A DNA stretch of 15,014 nucleotides from an uncultured Erysipelotrichaceae bacterium (lineage in GTDB: Bacteria; Bacillota_I; Bacilli_A; RF39; UBA660): the NCBI GenBank assembly GCA_902797105.1, contig CADBRL010000050.1, positions 1 through 15,014 on the forward strand, written 5' to 3'. The notes under the pieces are model-generated. The model was not told where the DNA came from. It was given only the letters and a program-made list of their open reading frames with translations, and did not search any database. This document shows, piece by piece, positions 1-8,800 of the stretch; the first letter of the stretch is position 1; each line of letters starts with the position of its first letter. The position numbers were made by a program, and so were the translations under genes.

Positions 1-1
1 A

Positions 2-82
2 AAGGCTGCCGCGTCTGCGGTTAGTGCAGGCGAGGCAGAGGCAGCGGCGCCAAGTTATCAACAAAAAATAAAAACAGAATAG
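2..82 (+). CDS. C-terminal end of an upstream gene (partial)
   Basis: An open frame enters from the left edge and stops at TAG 80-82. The visible tail is 26 residues, rich in Ala, Gly, Ser and Glu (AAASAVSAGEAEAAAP, then YQQKIKTE). The first 50 bases are strikingly GC-rich compared with everything else in the window, while the last 30 return to A/T-rich composition. The stop lies 13 bases before the next start, so the two genes are probably co-transcribed. Function cannot be read from this tail; a low-complexity end on a surface protein would fit the neighbour but is a guess. Confidence 0.6.
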   Translation, partial: KAAASAVSAGEAEAAAPSYQQKIKTE

Positions 83-95
83 AAAAGGTGATAAA

Positions 96-734
96 ATGAG
101 TAAAAAATTTAGAAATATTATAACAGCATTATATGTTGTAGCACTTCTTACTTTAGTAACTGGTGCAACATATGCATACTTTACAATGATTAGGGTGGCT
201 CGTTTCTCACCTAAAGTAAGTGCTAAAGCCGCAACTTTAAATTATATCTTTTTCGATAGTGGAAATCCAATTGGTATTTATCCTAATACAGAAAATTTTC
301 AAGAAGGTATGGATAATTTATCTTCTGAAACCTTTGCTAGTGCATATCTTAGACATGAAAAAGGTGACACAACATCAAGTATTAAATATAACCTTTATTT
401 AAATGTAGATAGTAATACTTTAACATATTCAACAACTGAAAAGAAACCTGAATTAATTTTAGAAATTAAAGATGATAAAGGTAATGAAATAACTGAAATA
501 GAAAATCTAGAATATGTTAGTGTAGTTGATGGCAAAGGAAAAACTATAAAAGGCTTTGATATAACAACAGCATTAGGAAGATACGATATCTTAAAAGAAA
601 GAGTTTTAGAAACTGAAACTGAAAAGTTAGAAAAATGGAATGCTAAAGTTACTTATGTTAATTTAAGTGAAAGTCAAGATAATAATTTAGAAAAAGAATT
701 AAAGGGTTATATACGTATAGAAAAGGCGGATTAA
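96..734 (+). CDS. TasA/camelysin-like secreted protein with SipW-type signal peptide
   Basis: This 212-residue protein is probably exported and surface-associated. Residues 1-7 are basic (MSKKFRN), residues 8-22 form a hydrophobic helix, and GATYAYFT at 23-30 matches the hallmark of SipW-dependent signal peptides, as in TasA and camelysin. In those families the peptide is removed by a dedicated ER-type signal peptidase and the mature protein forms fibres or acts at the surface. The remaining 180 residues are polar with alternating beta-like stretches and no catalytic motif I recognise. The start is supported by AAGGTG at 86-91. The stop is one base before the next start, so translation is probably coupled. 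No sipW gene is visible in the window. The signal class is fairly sure; the fibre role is inference. Confidence 0.7.
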   Translation: MSKKFRNIITALYVVALLTLVTGATYAYFTMIRVARFSPKVSAKAATLNYIFFDSGNPIGIYPNTENFQEGMDNLSSETFASAYLRHEKGDTTSSIKYNLYLNVDSNTLTYSTTEKKPELILEIKDDKGNEITEIENLEYVSVVDGKGKTIKGFDITTALGRYDILKERVLETETEKLEKWNAKVTYVNLSESQDNNLEKELKGYIRIEKAD

Positions 735-735
735 T

Positions 736-1107
736 ATGACTTTAGAAGAAAAATGTAAAGAATATCAAAAAATACTTGTAGATGAATATCGTGAAAGTCA
801 CAAAGAAGAAACTGAAGGATTAACTGATGAAGAAGTAGCCCTTATGAACCCTCTTAGTGATTATGAATTTATAGTGCTTATAGGTAATGAACTTACTTCT
901 ATAAATAAAGAAATTGTAGAAATAATGCAAGATATCAAATATACTGAAGCAAGAATGAATGAACCTAATGTTCATTACCAAGAAGTTACAGAATGTAGAA
1001 CAGATATAGTAAACGATAATAGAAGATTACAAGTTCTTAGAGATAAATATGATAGTTTAAAACGTATTTTATTAGAAAGAGAAAATAAGGATGAAAGAAG
1101 TAGATAG
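736..1107 (+). CDS. Small acidic coiled-coil protein, function unknown
   Basis: A 123-residue soluble protein that I cannot assign to a family. It has no signal peptide or membrane segment. From about residue 50 to the end it is rich in Glu, Lys, Leu, Ile and Arg in heptad-like spacing (EIVEIMQDIKYTEARM, then RRLQVLRDKYDSLKRIL), which predicts a helical coiled coil. The start follows the previous stop by one base and uses the AAGGCGGA stretch inside the end of that gene as its ribosome binding site. Its last 17 bases overlap the recombinase start at 1091, so all three genes look translationally coupled. Codon use matches the neighbours. Confidence 0.75.
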   Translation: MTLEEKCKEYQKILVDEYRESHKEETEGLTDEEVALMNPLSDYEFIVLIGNELTSINKEIVEIMQDIKYTEARMNEPNVHYQEVTECRTDIVNDNRRLQVLRDKYDSLKRILLERENKDERSR

Positions 1108-1948
1108 TTTTTTACATTATTTAAAAGAAGAATTAAATTATTCAGAATATACTATTAAAAATTATCAGTTAGATTTAACTGATTTTTTTAAGTATGTTAA
1201 TGCAAGCAATATAGACTTTTTAAATATAGAGAATATACATGTAAGAGGATATCTTAAATATTTAGATACATGTAATTTAAAAAATACTACTATATCTAGA
1301 AGAATAAGTGCCTTAAGAACGTTTTATAATTATTTACTTGAAAAGGGATTTGTTAAAAATAATATATTTTTAAATGTCAAAAACCCTAAGTTAGAAAAGA
1401 AGCTTCCTAATTATTTGAATTATACAGAAATAGAAGAATTACTTGCATCTATTGATACAAGTAATTCTGAAGGATTAAAAAGAAGATTATTAATTGAAAT
1501 GTTTTATTCAACTGGTTGTCGTGTTGGAGAAATGGTAAATGTTAAAATAAGTGATATTGATTTTTATAATAAAACTATTAAAGTAATGGGTAAGGGAAGT
1601 AAAGAAAGAATTGTTTATTATGGTGACTATGCAAGTAAGTATTTAGAAGATTATTTAAAAAATAAAGATAGAAAAGGATATTTATTTACAAATAAAAAGG
1701 GAGAGAAATTAACTATTGAAGAAGTTGAGTATATAGTGAGGGATATCATGAAACACATTTCTATTAAGACTCATGTTACACCACATACTCTTAGACATAC
1801 ATTTGCAACTCACTTACTTAATAATGGTGCAGATATTAGAACTGTTCAAGAATTACTTGGACATGCTAATTTAAGTACTACAGGTATTTATACGCATGTT
1901 TCAAGCGATAGATTAAAAGATGTTTATTTCAAAACTTTTAAAAGATGA
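1091..1948 (+). CDS. Tyrosine recombinase, XerC/XerD type
   Basis: A 285-residue site-specific recombinase. Residues 1-90 are the SAM-like core-binding domain (HYLKEELNYSEYTIKNY) and about 105-285 the catalytic domain. All catalytic residues are visible: R144 (TGCRVGEM), K168 (MGKGSKER), H232 and R235 (HTLRHTFAT), H258 (LLGHANLSTT) and nucleophile Y267 (IYTHVS). Length and motifs match Xer proteins that resolve chromosome dimers at dif, and it is full length. Xer-like enzymes can also act as phase-variation invertases; the position next to a surface-protein gene leaves this open, although no inverted recombination site was seen here. It overlaps the upstream gene by 17 bases and is followed by a terminator. 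XerC versus XerD cannot be decided from the sequence alone. Confidence 0.9.
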   Translation: MKEVDSFLHYLKEELNYSEYTIKNYQLDLTDFFKYVNASNIDFLNIENIHVRGYLKYLDTCNLKNTTISRRISALRTFYNYLLEKGFVKNNIFLNVKNPKLEKKLPNYLNYTEIEELLASIDTSNSEGLKRRLLIEMFYSTGCRVGEMVNVKISDIDFYNKTIKVMGKGSKERIVYYGDYASKYLEDYLKNKDRKGYLFTNKKGEKLTIEEVEYIVRDIMKHISIKTHVTPHTLRHTFATHLLNNGADIRTVQELLGHANLSTTGIYTHVSSDRLKDVYFKTFKR

Positions 1949-1993
1949 AAAATATATTGGATAAATAAAGAATATACAAAATATGTGTAAAAT

Positions 1994-2021
1994 AGATGTA
2001 AAATTTATTGCATCTTTTTTT
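1994..2021 (+). terminator. Rho-independent terminator after the recombinase
   Basis: AGATGTAA (1994-2001) pairs with TTGCATCT (2008-2015) in an 8-bp stem that includes one G-T pair. The loop is 6 bases and a run of seven T follows. It ends the operon that includes the surface protein and the recombinase. Confidence 0.8.
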
Positions 2022-2035
2022 GTTTGTGTTAAAAT
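2008..2035 (+). promoter_or_regulatory. Candidate promoter of the ABC transporter operon
   Basis: TTGCAT at 2008-2013 and TAAAAT at 2030-2035 are separated by 16 bases. The -35 box lies inside the 3' arm of the terminator, a compact but common arrangement. Start of transcription would be about 2042, giving a leader of roughly 20 bases with the AGAAAGGA ribosome binding site. Confidence 0.4.
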
Positions 2036-2062
2036 GTAATTAGAAGAAAGGAAAAATAAAAT

Positions 2063-2950
2063 ATGAAAAAATTATTAGAATGTCAAAATTTGTGTAAGAG
2101 TTTTGGTAGAAAACAAATATTAAAAGGTCTTTCCTTTGAAATAGATGAAGGAGATATTCTAGCATTTATTGGACCTAATGGAAGTGGTAAAACTACTACG
2201 ATTAAATTAATTTTAGGTCTTCAAAAAATTGATAAAGGAAAGGTTATTATTAATGGCTTTGATGTTGAAAAAGATTTTGTTAAAGCTATTGAAAAAGTTG
2301 GCGCTATTGTAGAAAATCCCGATACCTATATGTATCTAACTGGATGGCAAAATTTAAAAATGATAGCAAATTTATATAAAGGTGTAACTGATGAAGAAAT
2401 TAAGGAAATAGTTAAACTTGTTAACTTAGAAAAAAGAATAAATGATAAAGTAAGTAAATATTCTTTAGGTATGCGTCAAAGACTTGGAATAGCTAGAGCC
2501 CTAATTAACAAGCCAAATGTCTTGATACTTGATGAACCTACGAATGGACTTGATCCAGAAGGTATTAAAGATTTAAGAAATTTACTTAAAAAGTTAGCAA
2601 AAGAGGGCATGGGCGTTTTAATATCTAGTCATAACCTAGCAGAACTAGAAAGTTTTTGTAATAAAGTATTAATTATTGATAATGGTAAAATTATAGAAAC
2701 AAGCGAAGTAAGTGAATTTAAGAATAATGGAAATAAATATATATTTAAAGTAAGTAATACGCAAGGATTAGATTTAGAAGGCATATATCAAGTAAAAGGT
2801 GATGAATTTGCTTATGATGGAAGTAAAGAAGAAATAGCTAAATTAATAAAGACTTTAGTTAAGAAAAATGTAGATGTTTATGAAGTTAAAATGGAAGAAC
2901 TAACTTTAGAAGAAGCCTTCTTAAAGAAAACTGGAGGAAATAAAGAATGA
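2063..2950 (+). CDS. ABC transporter ATP-binding protein, BcrA-like
   Basis: A 295-residue cytoplasmic ATPase that would power the adjacent ABC-2 permease. Walker A is GPNGSGKTT at 37-45, the signature is YSLGMRQRLGIA at 133-144, Walker B is LILDEP with the D-loop NGLDP at 154-165, and the switch histidine is H190 (ISSHNLAE). The usual Q-loop glutamine is replaced by Glu at VGAIVENPD (79-87), as is common in the bacitracin/lantibiotic-type BcrA subfamily. The last 80 residues resemble the C-terminal extension of that group. It overlaps the permease gene by four bases (ATGA). Members of the family export peptide antibiotics, lipids or other hydrophobic compounds; the substrate here is unknown. 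Confidence 0.92.
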   Translation: MKKLLECQNLCKSFGRKQILKGLSFEIDEGDILAFIGPNGSGKTTTIKLILGLQKIDKGKVIINGFDVEKDFVKAIEKVGAIVENPDTYMYLTGWQNLKMIANLYKGVTDEEIKEIVKLVNLEKRINDKVSKYSLGMRQRLGIARALINKPNVLILDEPTNGLDPEGIKDLRNLLKKLAKEGMGVLISSHNLAELESFCNKVLIIDNGKIIETSEVSEFKNNGNKYIFKVSNTQGLDLEGIYQVKGDEFAYDGSKEEIAKLIKTLVKKNVDVYEVKMEELTLEEAFLKKTGGNKE

Positions 2951-4329
2951 TTAATTTAATAAAGAATGAAATATATAAAATATTACATAAAAAAGGAACA
3001 TTTATTGTTTTAATTATAACAGCTTTATTTATTACATTAGTATCATATTTAATTGGTCATGAACAAGTTAATTATGTATCCACAGAAAGATATTATGATG
3101 TTGATAGTGGGGATATTACTCAAAATAAAATTAATAAAGAAATAAATGAAATATATAAAAATTATAATAATAAAAGTTGGCAATATTATGTAATGGATGA
3201 CGTTCATACTTTTATTAGTAACTATTATTATGCTAAAGATGGAAATTATTTAGATGAAAGTATGGAAAATACATATAAAGATGTAAAAGAAGCTTTAGCT
3301 AGTGATAATTGGAAGTACTTTGTAAATATGAGTACTAATACATTAAATGAAGAGTTAAAAGCATATGAAGAAAGTTTAAAAAATAGTAATAGTGATAAAG
3401 AAAAAATAGAAATAGAAAAACAAATATATAGAGTTTCTGTTGCTATTGAAATGAATGAATATCGTTTAAAAGAAAATGTTAAATATGGTGATGATTATAT
3501 TAATAATGCTATTGACGATATAACTAATTCTACAGAAGCTATTAAAACTTATGAAACAACTACGAATAAGGAAACTAAAGCACAACTGGAAGAAAGTGTA
3601 AAAAGTTATTATAAATCTAGGTATATTTTAGAAAATAAAGAGGATATTAATAATGAACAAGATTTAAGATATATAATGACTAATTTTTATAGTGAATATA
3701 TGTTCTTAATTCTTGTATTTGGTGTTATGATTGCGGGATCTATAGTAAGTGAAGAATACAATAAAGGTACGATTAAATCACTTCTTATAACTCCGTATAA
3801 AAGATCAACTATTTTGCTTTCTAAGTTTATAACAGTTATAATATTTACTATTTTATTTATTATAATTAGTTATTTAATGCAAATTATAATAGGTGGTTTA
3901 TTCCTAGGATTTGGTTCTTTAAGTAATAATGTTGTTGAATATAGCTTAGCAACTAAATCTCTTGAAGTAATGAGTTTATCAAAATATGTACTTTTATACT
4001 CAATTGCTAATTTACCGCAAATAATACTTCTTGTTACTTTAGCATTTGCTGTTTCAACAATTGTTGGTAATACTGCTTTAGCTATTGTATTAACTTTTGC
4101 TGGTGTAATTGGCTCTTCAATTATAAATATGTTTGCACTTGCATACAACATAAAAATACTTAATTATTTTGTAACAACTAACTGGGATTTTAACTATTAT
4201 CTATTCGGAGGTACAAGTCCTTACGGAACAAGTTTAACTCATGCAATTATTGTATGTATAATATATTTCTTAATAATGGTTATAACATCATTTATAGTAT
4301 TTAATAAAAAGAATATAAAAAATATATAA
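2947..4329 (+). CDS. ABC-2 type transporter permease
   Basis: A 460-residue membrane protein, partner of the ATPase encoded just before it. A first helix is at about 16-38. A large polar segment of about 210 residues (roughly 40-248) is likely extracytoplasmic and helical, being rich in Lys, Glu, Asn and Tyr. Further helices lie at about 251-268, 294-323, 347-375, 378-400 and 431-452. The cytoplasmic SEEYNKGTIKSLLITPYKRSTILLSK region after helix 2 is the typical coupling segment of ABC-2 permeases. This topology fits exporters of the bacitracin/lantibiotic immunity type. Start ATG 2947 overlaps the ATPase stop. The long extracellular loop may sense or bind the substrate (inference). Confidence 0.88.
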   Translation: MINLIKNEIYKILHKKGTFIVLIITALFITLVSYLIGHEQVNYVSTERYYDVDSGDITQNKINKEINEIYKNYNNKSWQYYVMDDVHTFISNYYYAKDGNYLDESMENTYKDVKEALASDNWKYFVNMSTNTLNEELKAYEESLKNSNSDKEKIEIEKQIYRVSVAIEMNEYRLKENVKYGDDYINNAIDDITNSTEAIKTYETTTNKETKAQLEESVKSYYKSRYILENKEDINNEQDLRYIMTNFYSEYMFLILVFGVMIAGSIVSEEYNKGTIKSLLITPYKRSTILLSKFITVIIFTILFIIISYLMQIIIGGLFLGFGSLSNNVVEYSLATKSLEVMSLSKYVLLYSIANLPQIILLVTLAFAVSTIVGNTALAIVLTFAGVIGSSIINMFALAYNIKILNYFVTTNWDFNYYLFGGTSPYGTSLTHAIIVCIIYFLIMVITSFIVFNKKNIKNI

Positions 4330-4343
4330 AAGGTTGTGATTAA

Positions 4344-5528
4344 ATGAAAAGAAAAAGGCATAAAATAAAGAAAAAAGCATTAGGCTTTATAGCCATAAGT
4401 TTATTACTTGTGGCAATTTCTTTGTTTAAAACTTTTTCTTTTGCATATCCAAATAATGAAGAAAAAACTAAAAAAGTAAGTGTAAGTGATATAAATGATT
4501 ATGAAAATATGCAAGATAATTTAGTAAGTAGAATAGATTTTGATGATAAAATAACTAATATTGTAAGTATTGTTGATGATAGATATATATCTAAAATATT
4601 TAATTTTAAAACTGGTGAAGAAGTAACAATTGAAAGTATATTAAAACCTGATATGGTTGATGCTTTCTTTAAAAAAGTAAAAGAACTTATATATTTGAAA
4701 TATCCTAAGTTTATTGCCAGTAAGTTAGAACTTCTTAATAAAACTAATAGTTATTATTTAAAAGAAAATGAACTTATTATGTATTTTTATGATTATGAAA
4801 TAGAACCTATGGTAAGTGAAGAGTTATCACTTCATATAAATTATAATGAAATAAAAGAATATCTAGATATAACAGTAAAACTAGATAATACCTATGAAAA
4901 TGAAGATGGAAATAAAATAGATAAAAATAAGAAAATAGTAGCTTTAACATTTGATGATGGACCTGGTCCTTACACAAGTAATTTAGTAGATATTTTAAAA
5001 GATAATAAAACAAGCGCCACATTTTTTATGCTTGGCAAAAATATAAATATTTATAAAGATACAGTTTTAAAGGTCCATGAAAGTGGGATGGAAATAGGAT
5101 ATCATTCATATAATCATAAGAATTTTAAAAGACAAAAACTTCAAGAAATAAAAGAAGAGTTTAATAAAAGTAATAGCATTTTAAAAAGTATAACTGGAGA
5201 TACATTCCATTTAATAAGACCTCCGTATGGAGAAATAAATAATAAAATAAAAGATGCTTTAGATGCTTCATTTATTCTTTGGAATATTGATACTTTAGAT
5301 TGGAAAAATAAAGATAGTGATTATTTAACTGATTATGTTTTAAAAGAAGTAAATGATGGTAATATTATTTTATTTCATGATATTCATAAAACTAGTATAG
5401 ATGCTATTAACAAATTACTTCCTTTGTTATATGTAAATGGTTATCAGGTAGTAACAGTATCAAAACTTGCTGAAGTAACTGGTACTAATCTTGAACTACA
5501 TAAAACTTATAGATATTTTAAAAAATAA
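4344..5528 (+). CDS. PdaC-like polysaccharide/peptidoglycan deacetylase
   Basis: A 394-residue membrane-anchored or secreted enzyme. Residues 1-11 are strongly basic and 13-34 form the signal/anchor helix. About 65-180 resembles the DUF3298/DUF4163-type domain found before the catalytic domain of Bacillus PdaC (MYFYDYEIEPM...LSLHINYNEIKEYL). The NodB domain covers about 196-375: TFDDGPGP at 202-209 (catalytic D204, metal D205), H254 and H258 (YHSYNH), RPPYG at 292-296, DTLDW at 316-320 and LFHDIH at 343-348 with catalytic H345. All key residues are present, so an active metal-dependent N-deacetylase is expected, acting on cell-wall glycans and typically raising lysozyme resistance. It lies 14 bases after the permease gene, in one operon. 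Confidence 0.9.
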   Translation: MKRKRHKIKKKALGFIAISLLLVAISLFKTFSFAYPNNEEKTKKVSVSDINDYENMQDNLVSRIDFDDKITNIVSIVDDRYISKIFNFKTGEEVTIESILKPDMVDAFFKKVKELIYLKYPKFIASKLELLNKTNSYYLKENELIMYFYDYEIEPMVSEELSLHINYNEIKEYLDITVKLDNTYENEDGNKIDKNKKIVALTFDDGPGPYTSNLVDILKDNKTSATFFMLGKNINIYKDTVLKVHESGMEIGYHSYNHKNFKRQKLQEIKEEFNKSNSILKSITGDTFHLIRPPYGEINNKIKDALDASFILWNIDTLDWKNKDSDYLTDYVLKEVNDGNIILFHDIHKTSIDAINKLLPLLYVNGYQVVTVSKLAEVTGTNLELHKTYRYFKK

Positions 5529-5539
5529 GCAACAAAGTC

Positions 5540-5568
5540 TTGCAATAAGTAAAAATATGTGTTATTAT
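5540..5568 (+). promoter_or_regulatory. Promoter-like sequence directly before a terminator
   Basis: TTGCAA (5540-5545) and TATTAT (5563-5568) are spaced 17 bases. The predicted start, about 5575, is the first base of the terminator hairpin that follows. It could make a very short RNA or be fortuitous in A/T-rich DNA. Confidence 0.35.
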
Positions 5569-5574
5569 GTAGCT

Positions 5575-5632
5575 AAGCAACAAGTAAACACATTTATTTC
5601 GCTCAAAAAAATGAAATACTTGTTGCTTTTTT
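5575..5632 (+). terminator. Terminator after the deacetylase operon
   Basis: AAGCAACAAGTA (5575-5586) pairs perfectly over 12 bp with TACTTGTTGCTT (5617-5628), followed by a T run. The 30-base interior loop is A/T-rich. The sequence TAAGCAACAA also occurs at 5526-5535, over the deacetylase stop codon, so the right arm could pair with either copy. Confidence 0.85.
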
Positions 5633-5642
5633 AAATTTTGAC

Positions 5643-5671
5643 TTGAACATAAATAAATAATAGTGTATACT
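5643..5671 (+). promoter_or_regulatory. Promoter of the ileS T-box transcript
   Basis: TTGAAC (5643-5648) and TATACT (5666-5671) are spaced 17 bases. Transcription would start near 5678, directly before the T-box stem I. Confidence 0.55.
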
Positions 5672-5678
5672 ATATTAA

Positions 5679-5866
5679 GTAATCAGTGATGTAAGACGTT
5701 ATTTAAAAGTCTTTTTAAAGAGAGTTAGCATTTGGTGGAAGCTAATAAAAGAATTAAATATGTATCACTTACGGAGATTAATCGGGTTATTCCGTTATCA
5801 AAATTAAGTTAATTAAGGGATGGTACCGTCTTTTGAAGACTCCTTTTGGTGCTATTCTTTTTATTT
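5679..5866 (+). promoter_or_regulatory. T-box riboswitch, isoleucine type
   Basis: A tRNA-sensing leader that lets ileS be transcribed when uncharged tRNA-Ile accumulates. Visible parts: the base of stem I (AGTGAT 5685-5690 with ATCACT 5764-5769), the conserved AGAGAG and GGTGGAAG elements around a GTTAGC/GCTAAT hairpin (5723-5745), a likely specifier ATC at 5764-5766 followed by A, stem III ACGGA/TCCGT (5771-5795), and the T-box sequence TGGTACCGT at 5821-5829. The terminator is GGATGGTACC (5818-5827) pairing with GGTGCTATTC (5848-5857), enclosing a GTCTT/AAGAC hairpin and followed by TTTTTATTTT. The T-box bases sit inside the terminator stem, as expected. The Ile specifier position is less sure than the element itself. 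Confidence 0.88.
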
Positions 5867-5879
5867 TGGAGGTAAGAAA

Positions 5880-8800
5880 ATGGAAAGATTTAAAAGCTTA
5901 AGTAAAGAAAGTGTTTATGAAACTGAAAGTAAAATACTGGAAAAATGGAAAAATGAAGATATTTTAAATGAAACTATAGAAAATAGGAAAGATGCTCCAT
6001 ATTTTGTTTTCTATGATGGACCTGCAACAGCTAATGGACATCCAGGACTTCACCATATGGTTGCTAAATTCTTAAAAGATACTATTTGCAAGTATAAAAC
6101 TATGCAAGGGTATAAAGTTCTTCGTAAAGTTGGATGGGATACTCATGGTTTACCAGTTGAATTACAAGTAGAAAAGGAACTTGGTTTTAATGGTAAAAAA
6201 GATATTGAAAAATATGGTATCAAAGAGTTCAATCAAAAATGTAAAGAAAGTGTTTGGAAAAACGAAGATACTTTTACTGATTTAACAGAAAAAATGGGAC
6301 AATTTATAGATATTAAACATCCATATGTTACATATGATAATAATTATATTGAAACAGAATGGTGGATTTTAAAGAAATTCTTTGAAGAAGGATTATTTTA
6401 TGAAGGTGTTAAGATTCTTCCATATTGTCCAAGATGTGGTACTGGTCTTGCATCACATGAAGTAGCTCAAGGATATGAAGAAATGAGTGTTGATACTGTA
6501 ATTGTACCGATGAAGAAAAAGGACGAAGATGTATACTTCTTAGTATGGACAACAACACCATGGACATTAATTGCAAATGTTGGTTTATGTGTAAATCCTG
6601 ATTATGATTATTCTTTAGTTTTAAGTAAAGGTACTAAATTTATTCTTGCAACATCACTTGTTTCTAAAGTTTTAGGTGAAGATGTAGAAATACTTGATAC
6701 TTTTAAAGGAAGTAGTCTAGAATATACTGAATACGAACAATTAATACCAGAACTTTCTGTTAATAAAAAAGGTTTCTTTGTTTGTTGCGACAAGTATGTA
6801 ACTGCTGAAGATGGTACTGGAGTAGTACACTTGGCACCAGCATTCGGAGCAGATGATGCAAATGTTGGTCGTAAATATAACTTACCATATTTAAATCCAG
6901 TTGGTGAAGATGGTAAATATACTGAAGGACCTTGGAAAGGCATGCTTGTATTTGATGCTGATAGTGAAGTAATTAAATATTTGAAAGAAAATGATAAATT
7001 ATTTAAAAAACAAAGAATAGTTCACAACTATCCTCATTGTTGGAGATGTCATACACCACTTATTTATTATTCTAAGCCAAGTTATTATCTTGAAATAACT
7101 AAAATTAAAGATAAAATTATTGCCAATAATAAGACTGTTAATTGGTATCCTTCATATGTTGGGGAAAAACGTTTTGGTAACTGGCTAGAAAACTTAAATG
7201 ACTGGGCAATATCTCGTTCAAGATACTGGGGAACACCACTTCCATATTGGATTTGTTCATGCGGACACACAGAAATGATTGGTTCTCGTAAAGAGTTAGT
7301 AGAAAAAGCAATTGAAAATATTGATGAAACAATTGAACTACATAGACCATATATTGATGATGTTCATCTTAAATGTCCTGAATGTGGCAAAGCTATGACT
7401 AGATGTAAAGATGTAATAGATTGTTGGTTTGACTCTGGTTCTATGCCATTTGCTCAATATCATTATCCATTTGAAAATAATGATTTATTTGAAACTCAAT
7501 TTCCAGCAGATTTCATTTGTGAAGGAATAGATCAAACACGTGGATGGTTCTATACACTACTTGTTATTTCTACATTTGTAAAAGGTGTAAGTCCATTTAA
7601 AAATGTTTTAGTTAATGATTTACTTTTAGATGCCAATGGTAAAAAAATGAGTAAAACAATGGGTAATATTGTTGAACCATTTACAACTATGAAGGAATAT
7701 GGAGCAGATACTGTAAGATTTTATCTTCCATATGTTTCACCAGTCTGGGTTCCACTTAAATTTGATGTTAATGGTTTAAAAGAAGTCCATTCTAAGTTCT
7801 TTAATCCCCTTAAAAACACTTATAATTTCTTTTCAATGTATGCAAATATTGATGATATTGATATAAATAAATGTAGCGTTCCTTTAGAAAAAAGAGAAGA
7901 TATTGATAGATGGCTAATTAGTAAGTACAATAGACTTTTAAAATATGTAACCGAATCTTATGATGAATATGATTTAAATAAAGTAGTAAAAGCTTTAACT
8001 GATTTTGTTTCTGATGATTTATCTAATTGGTATATAAGAAGAAATAGAAATAGGTTCTGGGCAAGTAACTTAGACGATAGTAAAAAGTCTGTTTATATTA
8101 CAACATATGAAGTTTTAGTGGGCTTATCTAAGATGATGGCTCCGATTGTTCCATATCTTTCTGAAGAAATGTATACTAATTTAACTGGTGAAAAATCTGT
8201 TCATTTAGCTGATTTTCCAAAATATGATGAAAGTAAGTTAGAAGATTTACTTGAAGAAAAAATGGATTTAGTTCGTGAACTTATTAGTATTGGTAGAAAT
8301 ATTCGTGAAGAACAAAAACTAAGAGTTCGTCAACCTTTAAGTGAAATTCTAATTGATGGTAAAAATAGTATGGTTATTGGTGAACTTACTGAACTAATCA
8401 AAGAAGAACTAAACGTTAAGAAAGTTACGTATATAAAAGATACATCACTTTATATGAACTTTACTGTTAAACCAAACTTTAGAGTGGTAGGTAAAGTATT
8501 TGGTGCAAATCTTAAAGAATTCCAAGAAAAATTATTAGATTTAAGTTTAACTGATATTAAGAAACTTCAAAATAATGAAAGTATAAAAATGAATATTGCA
8601 GGAAATGATATTGACATTTATAGTGATATGGTTGATATAAGAATAGATGCTAAAGTAGGTTTTGATGTAGGAATGGAAAATAATAATTTTGTTATTTTAA
8701 ATGCAACGCTTACACCAGAATTAATAAATGAAGGTATTGCTCGTGAAATAGTATCAAAAGTACAACAAATGAGAAAAAATAATAACTATGAACTTACTGA

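Noticed and set aside
3870..4151. Minus-strand frame inside the permease gene
   Set aside because: It is antisense to a well-supported membrane protein, without ribosome binding site or promoter.
5820..5879. In-frame ATG at 5820 extending ileS by 20 residues
   Set aside because: It lies inside the T-box sequence and terminator, has no ribosome binding site, and ATG 5880 has GGAGG at the right distance.
8035..8060. Possible reassignment of AGG or TGA codons, as known in some uncultured Bacilli and mollicutes
   Set aside because: AGG falls at a conserved arginine of IleRS (NRNRFW) and TGA ends several complete genes, while Trp is always TGG. The standard bacterial code fits.
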